Shown piece by piece: positions 21,041 through 29,276 of a stretch of DNA of 44,134 nucleotides. Made by a program: the position numbers and the translations under genes. The notes beneath the pieces are model-generated. The model saw nothing but the letters and a program-made list of their open reading frames with translations, was not told the origin of the DNA and made no database searches. Origin of the DNA: an uncultured Clostridia bacterium. Its GTDB lineage: Bacteria > Bacillota > Clostridia > TANB77 > CAG-508. The stretch spans positions 1 to 44,134 of the forward strand of contig CANRED010000008.1 in NCBI GenBank assembly GCA_947629555.1, given 5' to 3'. The stretch's first letter is position 1, and every line of letters begins with the position of its first letter.

Positions 21041-21978
21041 ATGAATATGTTCGAAATGACTTCAATTATTCCTACAAATATTAATTATACTTATGAAATT
21101 ATGAGGAATAACCTTGACTTATTAAAGGCCATATACCCCTTTTTAGAAATAGGTTCTATAGGAAATAGTGTGCTTGGAAAGAAAATTCCTTACATCCGTA
21201 TAGGTAAAGGAAAAGAAAAAGTATTTTATAGTGCAGCAATTCATGCAAATGAATGGATTACTGCCGTATTATTAATGAAATTTATAGAAAACTTTTGCTA
21301 TGCATATATTAATAATAAAAATATTAATGGCTATGATATACCTTATATTTTCAATAATACGTCAATTTACGTCGTACCAATGGTAAATCCAGATGGTGTA
21401 GATTTAGTAAATGATGCAATCCCTAAAAATACTGATATTTATAGTTCTGTAAAGGATATCGCAAATAAATATCCTTCTATTCCATTTCCCTCTGGTTGGA
21501 AGGCAAATATACAAGGTGTGGATTTAAATTTACAATTTCCTGCACGGTTGGGAAAAAGCAAAAGAAATAAAATATTCCCAAGGTTTTACTACTCCTGCCC
21601 CTAGAGATTTCGTAGGAGACGGTCCTTTAAGTGCTCCTGAGGCACTTGCGCTATATAATTTTACTCTACAACATGATTTTAATTTAGTTATTGCATATCA
21701 TACTCAAGGTAAAGAAATATACTGGCAATTTGAAGATTATACCCCTTTAGAGAGTAAAAAAATTGCTGATACCTTTGCTAATATTAGTGGCTACACGGTC
21801 GCAGATACGCCTTATAATTCTAGCTTTGCAGGATATAAAGATTGGTTTATACAAGATTATAGACGTCCTCGGATTTACAATAGAAGCAGGATTAGGGGAA
21901 AACCCGCTTCCAATATCGCAATTTAATGAGATTTATAATGATAATATTGGTATATTATTAGAAGGAGCCGTTATTTAG
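21041..21978 (+). pseudogene. frameshifted M14 zinc carboxypeptidase, gamma-D-glutamyl-diamino-acid peptidase type
   Basis: Start ATG at 21041 has AAAGGAG eight bases upstream. Three consecutive frames together give one protein of about 311 residues. Frame 1 runs to a TAG at 21602-21604. Homology leaves it near 21545 and continues in the next frame ([20 protein letters not shown]), then shifts again near 21870 into GFTIEAGLGENPLP, ending at TAG 21976-21978. Removing one C at each site restores the reading. Zinc ligands are visible as H68 and E71 (IHANEW) and H220 (YHTQG), with catalytic Glu E281 (TIEAGLGE), so the active site itself is not degraded. No signal peptide or LysM is seen, which fits a cytoplasmic muropeptide-processing enzyme similar to Bacillus YqgT. 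It is the only plus-strand gene here and lies between repeat clusters. Recent decay or sequence error are both possible. Confidence 0.85.
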
Positions 21979-21980
21979 GA

Positions 21981-22145
21981 GCACGGCCTTCGGAGCGCGG
22001 AACGACGAGGGCGTCGTTCCCTACAGTCATGCAATGACGTTGTCTGTTCCCTACAATCACAGAATAATGGGGCGTCGTTCCCTACAATTATTGGGTATGC
22101 CTGCCTTTGAAGCGCGGAACGACGTTGGTCTGTTCCCTACAATAT
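21981..22145. repeat. cluster of four TTCCCTACA-tailed repeats after the M14 gene
   Basis: TTCCCTACA occurs at 22017-22025, 22047-22055, 22078-22086 and 22133-22141. The first copy is a full hairpin: GGAACGACG (21999-22007), loop AGGG, CGTCGTTCC (22012-22020). Another starts with the same GCGCGGAACGACG but has lost pairing in the second arm; the other two keep only the right half. The segment is strikingly G/C-rich for this window and contains no plausible gene. Confidence 0.75.
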
Positions 22146-22149
22146 ACAA

Positions 22150-22186
22150 AAATAAGGGGTTTGGTGTTATACCAAACCCCTTATTT
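22150..22186. terminator. strong bidirectional intrinsic terminator
   Basis: A perfect 16-bp stem, AAATAAGGGGTTTGGT (22150-22165) with ACCAAACCCCTTATTT (22171-22186), has a 5-base loop. T-rich tracts follow on both strands. It lies 6 bp after the stop of the minus-strand surface protein gene and downstream of the plus-strand M14 gene, so it can end both converging transcripts. Confidence 0.92.
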
Positions 22187-22191
22187 TTTAA

Positions 22192-25100
22192 TTACATTTT
22201 TATAACAAAATCTTCATTTTCTTGTGCATTTATTTTGTATGTTTCTGTTCCGTCTTTTGTTACTATTTCTACATTTTCTCCATCTAGTTTATTTGCTATT
22301 TTGCTGTTTATTACTATTTCTATGTCTGAGTTTTCTTCTTGATATTCCTTTATAGAAATTGTTCTTTCGTTTTTGCTTATCTTTTGTTTTTCTAATAGTT
22401 TTCTTTCTTCGTTTGTTACTGCATATATTTCAACATTTTTCTTTGTGAATAGTGATATTAATAGTAGTAATAGACCAGTTATTCCTAATCCTGTTGCTGC
22501 AGGAATTAATGCATCTTTTACATTATCTTGGTTAACTTCGTCTTTTTCACCTAAAGTTTCTACAGGTCTTGTAACTTTTACTGTAAATGTTGCTGTATGT
22601 TCAACACCATTTTTATCTATATAAGTTATTGTTACTGTTTGTGTTCCTACTTTATCTGGATTAAATCCACTTATCATATCTTCTGTTACTGGAATTTCTT
22701 CTACAACATTTCCTTCTTCATCTCTTATTGTTAATGTAACATCTGATAAGTCTAAATCTTTGCCTTTTTCTACTTCTAATTTTCCATCTGGAATATTTAC
22801 TTCAGCTTTTTCAATTTTTTCATATTGCGCTTGTATTGTTAAATCCTCTTCTACTACACTAAAATCTCTATTCCATCCTAAGAATTTATATCCTTTTCTA
22901 TCTGCTACTATTGGAGCTGTTGCATAACTTCCTTTTTTAACTCTCTCTACCTTTAATACTGCTCCATCATAATCTATGAAAGTAACTGTGTATGTCTCTG
23001 TTTCGCTTGTGTCTGGATTTGTTGGTGTTGATGGATTTGATGGATTGCTTGGTTGACTTGGTTGATTTGGATTTGTTGGATCATTTGGTTTTATTTCTTG
23101 ATTTTCCTTTACAGTTACAGCAAAGCTTGTTGTTTTTTCTTCATAAGTTACTGTTATAACTTGTGTTCCAACTTTATTTGGATCAAATCCGCTTATCATT
23201 TCTTTTGTTACTTCAATTACTTCTGTTCCACTTAATCTTGTAACTTTTATAGTTGCACCTGTTAAGTCTAAGTCTTGTCCTTGTGTGTATTCTGTTTTAT
23301 TTGGGAATGTGTTCATTGATATTCCTATAAGCTCGTCAACTACTGTTACATCAAATGTATCTGTAGCATCTTCATATGTTACTGTAATTGTTTGTTTACC
23401 TAATTTTTGTTTGTCATATCCAGATACCATTTCTCCTGTTATTTCTACTTCGTCTTCTTTTGCTCCACTTGCCATTACTTTTGCTACTTTTCCACCTGCT
23501 AAATTGATTTCTTCTCCGTATTTATATGTTAATTTATCTGGTAGAGCTGTTATTTCTATTTTTCCTGTCCAGTAATCTTTAACTGTTACTGTAAATGTTG
23601 TTGTTTGTGTTTTTGTTTCTCCATCTTCAGTATAAGTATATGTTACTGTTAATTCTTGATCTCCTAATTTATATGGATCATATTCTGTAACTTTTACAGA
23701 TGAATCTGTCATACTTAATGGTATTTCATCACCAGATTTACTTATTATTACAATTTCTCCATCACTTAAATCTAATGAATCTCCATAATTATATACATCT
23801 TTTGGACGTTTGCTTACTTTTATTCCAGCTGTACCATCTATTACTGTTATTTTAAATGTATCTGTAAAGTTTGTGCCTTTCTTTGTTACTGTTACTGTCT
23901 TTTCTCCAACTGAATCTGTATTAGCTCCTGTTATTGTATATTCTCCTGCTGCTAATACTGTTCCTTCTTTTCCACTCTTCATTACATTTCTTACTTCTAT
24001 ATCGCTAAAATCTACTGTTTCGTTTACTTTGTATACTCTTCTTGCTGGCTCTTTTGTTATTTCTATTCCTATTACTTCATCTTTTACATTTATTGTATAG
24101 CTATCTGTTTGTCCTTCATATGTTACTATTACTGTTTGTTGTCCTAATTCTGTCATGCTAAATCCTGATAACATTTCATCTGTTAATAATACTTTTTCAT
24201 CTGGTGTTCCACCTACATATTTTACTATAATATATAGGTTTTCATTAGTATCTTTATCTTTTACATTTATTGTATCTCCATATACATACTCTGTTTGTAG
24301 TTTGTTTGGATATTCTATTTTTATACTGCTTATAACATCACTAATTGTTATTTGGAATGCATTTGTCTTTATAATATCTCCATATTTTACTGTAATTTCT
24401 TTTGTACCTAAAGCATCTAAACTTTCAAAATTTGTTATATCACTGTTTGATAACATATCTGTTGTCATTGCTATTGTTTCAGGATTTTTTACACCTGATG
24501 CCCATATTATTGTTATTTCTGCATCAGATAATTCTATTGAATCCCCATAGTTATATGCTGTTTTTGATGGTGCTTTAACTGTAATATCTTTTATATAGTC
24601 TGCTTTTACAGTAATTTGTTGTTTTGCTGTTTGTTCTCTATATGTTACTGTTATTATTGTATTATCTATTTGTAAGTTAGTTGATGGATTAAATGTTACA
24701 TCTTGTGTATCGTTTTTATCTGTTATTTTTATTGTTCTTGTTTCTCCATCATTATAGTGTACTTCTATTTCCATTCCTGTTGGATCAAAATCTTGTCCTT
24801 CTATATAATCTACTTTGTCTGGACCTTTTGTTATTGATATTTTATCTATTGCTCTTGCTTTTACATTTACTGTTAATGTTGTAGTTGGTGCTTCTCCACT
24901 AATATCAGTTCCTGTATATTTTATTGTTACTGTTTCTTGTCCTATTTTTGTTAATGTATCTCCTGATACATAAATTATTTCATAATTCTCTATTTCTTCT
25001 TCTGTTCCATCATTATATGTTGCTGTTACTACCATTCCTGCTGTATTAATTGTTTCGCCTTCAACATAATCCATATCTGTTGGATCATTTGTAACTGCTA

Positions 25101-28100
25101 TTTTTGTTACTACTTTTGATTTTACTTCTACTGTTGTTGTTGCTGTTGGTTTTGCACTTCCTACTTCTATATCAGTTCCTGTGTATGTTATTGTTATTGT
25201 TTGTGTTCCTACTTCGTTTAATTTTGCTCCATCTTCTGGTTCTGTTGTATAATTTGTTATTTGTGCACTTGTTCCATCGTTATATGTAGCTGTTACTATC
25301 ATTCCGTCTAAATTTAATTCTTGTCCTACTACATACTCATGTTTACTTGGTTGTGTTGCCTTTATTTCTGTTACTATTTTTGCTATTACTGTTACTTCTG
25401 TTTTTGCTGTTTGTAAATTTTCTGCTGCATCATTACCTGTGTATGTTACTGTTATTGTTTGTGTTCCTACTTCATTTAATTCTGCTCCATCTAATGGATT
25501 TGTTGTATATTCACTACTTGACAATGTTCTTGTTGATTCATCATTATATGTTGCTGTTACTGTCATTCCTGCTAAATTTAATTTTTGTCCTTGTATATAT
25601 TCATTTGTACTTGGTTTTGTTACTTCTATTTTTGTTACTACTTTTTTTGCTACTGTTATTTTTTGTTCTGCAGTTTGATTTCTATATGTAACTACTACTT
25701 TTGTATCTGTAGTTTGTAAATTTGTTGATGGATTAAATGTTACATCTTGTGTATCGTTTTTATCTGTTATTTTTATTGTTCTTGTTTCTCCATCATTATA
25801 GTGTACTTCTATTTCCATTCCTGTTGGATCAAAATCTTGTCCTTCTATATAATCCACTTTGTCTGGACCTTTTTTTATTGATATTTTATCTATTGCTTTT
25901 GCTTTTACATTTACTGTTAATGTTGTAGTTGGTGCTTTTCCACTAAAATCAGTTCCTGTATATTTTATTGTTACTGTTTCTTGTCCTATTTTTGTTAATG
26001 CATCTCCTGATACATAAATTATTTCATATTTTTCTGTTGATACCTCTGTTCCATCATTATATGTAGCTGTTACTATCATTCCTGCTTTATTAATTGTTTC
26101 GCCTTCAACATAATCCATATCTGTTGGATCATTTGTAACTGCTATTTTTGTTACTACTTTTTCTACAACTGTTACACTTGTTTGTGCTGGTTGTAATTCT
26201 GCTCCTGCATCTTCTCCTGTATATGTTACTGTTATTGTTTGTGTTCCTACTGAGTTTAATTCTGTTTTATCTTCTGGAGATGTTGTATATTTATCTTTTC
26301 CTATCTCCTGTTCATCTCCATCATTATATGTTGCTGTTACTGTCATTCCTGTTAAATCTAATTTTTGTCCTTTTACATATTCTTTTTTAGTTGGTTGTGT
26401 TACTTCTATTTTTGTTACTACTTTTTTTGCTACTGTTACACTTGTTTTTGCTGTTTGTAATCCTTCTACTGCATCATTACCTGTGTATGTTACTGTTATA
26501 TCTTGTGTTCCTACTTCATTTAATTCTGCTCCATCTAATGGATTTGTTGTGTACTCTTTTGCTGTTAATTGTCTTTCATCACCATTATTATATGTGGCTG
26601 TTACTACCATTCCTGTTAAATCTAATTGTTGTCCTTCTATATATTCTTTATCTGTTGGTTGTTCTGTTATTTCTATTTTTGTTACTAATTTTCTTTGTAC
26701 ATCTATTTTTACTGTTGCTGAATGGTTTTTGTAATTTACTGTTATTTCTTTATTATCTGTAGTTAATGCTCCTGATGGTTCAAAAGTTACTCCAGCTTCT
26801 TCATATTTTTCTTTAATTACAGTTGAATTTCCTGCTGCAAATTTTACTTTTATTTCCATTCCTGTTGGATTAAATGAATCTCCTTCATAGTATGATGTGT
26901 TTGTTGGTTGTGTTTGTATTTCAATTCCTGTTATTGCATTTTCTTTTACTGTAACTTTTACTGGAATGTTTTCTACTACTTTGTAGTGCTCTTCATCTAC
27001 TGGAGTAAATGTCATTGTTGTTTCGTATATTCCATTATTTACTGTTGCTAATGGTAATACTTCATTTTCATCTGTCCATGAAAATCCTGTATATTTATTT
27101 ATATCTATTGAACTTAATTCATATCCTTCATATCCTGCTAAATCTGTTGGTACTGTGTATTCTGGTGTTGCTTTAACTACTGTTACTTCTATTTGTTGTG
27201 TTACTGTATCTACACCATCAGTATATGTGAATGTAATGTATTGTGGGCCAAGAACTTCACTATTAAAACTATGGCTTATTGTAAATCCATTTTCATCAAA
27301 TGAATATGGTCCTGTTTCTCCACTTAAATATCCAATGTAGAATTCTGCATCATCAAAACTTAATTCTTCTTTGTATTCATATTCTGTTTTTAAATTTGCT
27401 ATTCTTAAACTTGTTAATTCATTTTTTATTTTTACTAATATAGTTCCCTTTATTACGCCATCATCGTATGGATAATTTACAACTAGTTCTTGTTTATCTA
27501 AAGATGTTTTATTAAAAGTTGTTACATCAAGCCAACTAAGTTGTAAATTTTTAGTATCTCCTGTTGTTCCATCTGCCATTATTTCTGTTACTGTAATTCC
27601 ATTTAAATCTTCTTGTGTTATATCCTTGTTATATTTTACTTTTAATGGACTTTCTGACATATTTATTTTGATATCTACAACTGTATTTTCTACTTTTATA
27701 TTATAATTTGTAGTTTTATTTGCATAAGTTACTGTTAATGTTTTATTATCTGTAGGTTTTGTTAAGTCAACTTCACTTCCATCTTCTTCTGTAACACTAA
27801 CATCATCTGAAGTCATAGCTATTTCACCTAAAACTACACCACTATGGAATCCAATTACTTTAATAGCTCCACTTTTTGTAAAAATTTCTCCTGCTTTGAA
27901 TGTTTTTTCAGGTTGATTTTCGTCAGATATTTCTATGCTTCCTATCATATCATTAACAACTATATTGAAAGAAGTTGTTAATGGAGTACTTTTTTCATCT
28001 TCTTTATATGTTATTTCAATTTTTTGAATACCTGCATATTTTTTTAGAGTTGCATTATAATATGGACTGTCTACATCTTCAATATCTGCTTGATTATTGC

Positions 28101-29184
28101 TTAAAGTTATTTTTTTATCGTTTAATGCAAGTTCTCCTATTTTACCAGATTTTCTTACAGTTTTTATAAATAGTTCTTCTACTGGTATTTCGTCTCCATC
28201 ACTAAATTCAGGATACATTTCTAATACATTATCTTTATCATAGAAAGATATTTTTTCAACTGGATCTATTACAGTAATTGGTAAATTTACTGTTTGTCCT
28301 TCATATTCGAATGTTAATTGTGGATGGTCTATATCTGCAAAAGCTCCTTCAATATCTCCTGTTTTTACTGTTACATCTTTATCTGTCATTGATATATCTT
28401 TTTCTGAATCATTTGTATATTTTGCTGTAAGTAATCCATTTTCTAGACTTATCTTATCTCCATGTGTATATGTTTGGTCTTTTGTAGGATCTATTTTTAC
28501 TGATAATTCTTTTACTGTAGGTAACATATCTATACCTTGTAATGAAAAATATTTTCCTAAATCTCTATAAAAAATATTATTTTCAAAATCATATATCTCA
28601 AATAAGTCTGCGCTTGCATCTATATCTATCATTCCATTAGTTATTTGATCTATATTTGTAATTGAGTCATCAACAATAAAGCTTATTGTACAAATTAACA
28701 TTTCGTCAGTAGCTGTATATGATGTACCACGACTGTCTAAGAATTCTAATACCATCGTTCCATTTTCTACATTTGACCAATCTGTATCTGCTGATTGATC
28801 AATGCTAACTTTAAATGTACTTGGTAATGAATCACCCATATTCTCAGTAAATTCTTCAGCATCTCTAGCTGTATCTAAATATTGTTTATTTCTACGAGCA
28901 TATTGATATGCCGGAGTAAGTTTTTCTGGGTCAAATTTTATTGGCAACACAAAAGATGTAAAGTTCATATTTTTAATTAATATATCGAATGATATAGCTT
29001 TATATTCTTCATCATCATCATACCATACACCTTTGGTTCGATTTAGTCTTAATATAAGACCACTTTGAATATCCGCTCCTCTAGATATCTTCAATAATCC
29101 AAAATTTGGCATTATACTCACCAGTATGGTAATTATTAGAAGTATGCTAATTATTCTTTTTGTTTGTGTTTTTAATTTTTCCAT
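22192..29184 (-). CDS. membrane-anchored cohesin-like / Big_3 / InlB B-repeat surface protein (2330 aa)
   Basis: Start ATG at 29184 has GGAGGAG six bases upstream. Residues 1 to about 36 form a signal peptide. Residues about 38-215 look like a cohesin-type beta-sandwich (ISFDILIKNMNFTSFVLPIKF...). About 21 bacterial Ig-like group 3 domains follow, recognisable by YxxGxxLDLTGMxVTATYNDG and VGTQTITVTYTG. A Pro/Asn/Ser linker (about 2031-2062), an InlB-type B-repeat (about 2063-2125, GYKFLGWNRDF), a last Big_3 domain and one transmembrane helix (about 2226-2246) come next, then a cytoplasmic tail of about 84 residues beginning TKKNVEIYAVTNEERKLL. There is no LPXTG. By family the Ig stalk projects outward; ligand unknown. 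The gene follows its paralogue by 92 bp, probably in one operon, and ends at the terminator 22150-22186. Confidence 0.93.
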   Translation of the reverse strand: MEKLKTQTKRIISILLIITILVSIMPNFGLLKISRGADIQSGLILRLNRTKGVWYDDDEEYKAISFDILIKNMNFTSFVLPIKFDPEKLTPAYQYARRNKQYLDTARDAEEFTENMGDSLPSTFKVSIDQSADTDWSNVENGTMVLEFLDSRGTSYTATDEMLICTISFIVDDSITNIDQITNGMIDIDASADLFEIYDFENNIFYRDLGKYFSLQGIDMLPTVKELSVKIDPTKDQTYTHGDKISLENGLLTAKYTNDSEKDISMTDKDVTVKTGDIEGAFADIDHPQLTFEYEGQTVNLPITVIDPVEKISFYDKDNVLEMYPEFSDGDEIPVEELFIKTVRKSGKIGELALNDKKITLSNNQADIEDVDSPYYNATLKKYAGIQKIEITYKEDEKSTPLTTSFNIVVNDMIGSIEISDENQPEKTFKAGEIFTKSGAIKVIGFHSGVVLGEIAMTSDDVSVTEEDGSEVDLTKPTDNKTLTVTYANKTTNYNIKVENTVVDIKINMSESPLKVKYNKDITQEDLNGITVTEIMADGTTGDTKNLQLSWLDVTTFNKTSLDKQELVVNYPYDDGVIKGTILVKIKNELTSLRIANLKTEYEYKEELSFDDAEFYIGYLSGETGPYSFDENGFTISHSFNSEVLGPQYITFTYTDGVDTVTQQIEVTVVKATPEYTVPTDLAGYEGYELSSIDINKYTGFSWTDENEVLPLATVNNGIYETTMTFTPVDEEHYKVVENIPVKVTVKENAITGIEIQTQPTNTSYYEGDSFNPTGMEIKVKFAAGNSTVIKEKYEEAGVTFEPSGALTTDNKEITVNYKNHSATVKIDVQRKLVTKIEITEQPTDKEYIEGQQLDLTGMVVTATYNNGDERQLTAKEYTTNPLDGAELNEVGTQDITVTYTGNDAVEGLQTAKTSVTVAKKVVTKIEVTQPTKKEYVKGQKLDLTGMTVTATYNDGDEQEIGKDKYTTSPEDKTELNSVGTQTITVTYTGEDAGAELQPAQTSVTVVEKVVTKIAVTNDPTDMDYVEGETINKAGMIVTATYNDGTEVSTEKYEIIYVSGDALTKIGQETVTIKYTGTDFSGKAPTTTLTVNVKAKAIDKISIKKGPDKVDYIEGQDFDPTGMEIEVHYNDGETRTIKITDKNDTQDVTFNPSTNLQTTDTKVVVTYRNQTAEQKITVAKKVVTKIEVTKPSTNEYIQGQKLNLAGMTVTATYNDESTRTLSSSEYTTNPLDGAELNEVGTQTITVTYTGNDAAENLQTAKTEVTVIAKIVTEIKATQPSKHEYVVGQELNLDGMIVTATYNDGTSAQITNYTTEPEDGAKLNEVGTQTITITYTGTDIEVGSAKPTATTTVEVKSKVVTKIAVTNDPTDMDYVEGETINTAGMVVTATYNDGTEEEIENYEIIYVSGDTLTKIGQETVTIKYTGTDISGEAPTTTLTVNVKARAIDKISITKGPDKVDYIEGQDFDPTGMEIEVHYNDGETRTIKITDKNDTQDVTFNPSTNLQIDNTIITVTYREQTAKQQITVKADYIKDITVKAPSKTAYNYGDSIELSDAEITIIWASGVKNPETIAMTTDMLSNSDITNFESLDALGTKEITVKYGDIIKTNAFQITISDVISSIKIEYPNKLQTEYVYGDTINVKDKDTNENLYIIVKYVGGTPDEKVLLTDEMLSGFSMTELGQQTVIVTYEGQTDSYTINVKDEVIGIEITKEPARRVYKVNETVDFSDIEVRNVMKSGKEGTVLAAGEYTITGANTDSVGEKTVTVTKKGTNFTDTFKITVIDGTAGIKVSKRPKDVYNYGDSLDLSDGEIVIISKSGDEIPLSMTDSSVKVTEYDPYKLGDQELTVTYTYTEDGETKTQTTTFTVTVKDYWTGKIEITALPDKLTYKYGEEINLAGGKVAKVMASGAKEDEVEITGEMVSGYDKQKLGKQTITVTYEDATDTFDVTVVDELIGISMNTFPNKTEYTQGQDLDLTGATIKVTRLSGTEVIEVTKEMISGFDPNKVGTQVITVTYEEKTTSFAVTVKENQEIKPNDPTNPNQPSQPSNPSNPSTPTNPDTSETETYTVTFIDYDGAVLKVERVKKGSYATAPIVADRKGYKFLGWNRDFSVVEEDLTIQAQYEKIEKAEVNIPDGKLEVEKGKDLDLSDVTLTIRDEEGNVVEEIPVTEDMISGFNPDKVGTQTVTITYIDKNGVEHTATFTVKVTRPVETLGEKDEVNQDNVKDALIPAATGLGITGLLLLLISLFTKKNVEIYAVTNEERKLLEKQKISKNERTISIKEYQEENSDIEIVINSKIANKLDGENVEIVTKDGTETYKINAQENEDFVIKM
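24680..25125 (-). repeat. long intragenic repeat, copy A
   Basis: This roughly 446-bp block is nearly identical to 25724-26165, offset 1044 bp (348 codons, in frame). Both encode the same Big_3 segment (NDTQDVTFNPSTN, GPDKVDYIEGQDFDPTGME). The few differences suggest recent duplication or ongoing gene conversion inside the gene. Confidence 0.85.
25724..26165 (-). repeat. long intragenic repeat, copy B
   Basis: Partner of 24680-25125 inside the same Big_3 gene, in frame and nearly identical at DNA level. Recombination between the copies would remove or add 348 residues without breaking the reading frame. Confidence 0.85.
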
Positions 29185-29243
29185 TAAACTCTCCTCCAGA
29201 TATTAGATTTACTTATATCTCTATTGCAAAATATACTTATACC

Positions 29244-29266
29244 AAGGGCATAGATTATATGCCCTT
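29244..29266. other. intergenic hairpin between the two giant paralogues
   Basis: Perfect 9-bp arms AAGGGCATA (29244-29252) and TATGCCCTT (29258-29266) flank the loop GATTA. No T tract follows on either strand, so a full terminator is unlikely; an mRNA processing or stabilising hairpin between two genes of one transcript fits better. The minus strand reads TATAAT across the loop, but no -35 lies at the right distance. Confidence 0.55.
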
Positions 29267-29276
29267 AGTATTCAAT

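Noticed and set aside
22192..22500. Sortase (LPXTG) anchoring of the giant surface proteins
   Set aside because: No LPXTG-like motif precedes the helix, and the long conserved tail after it is unlike a sorting signal.
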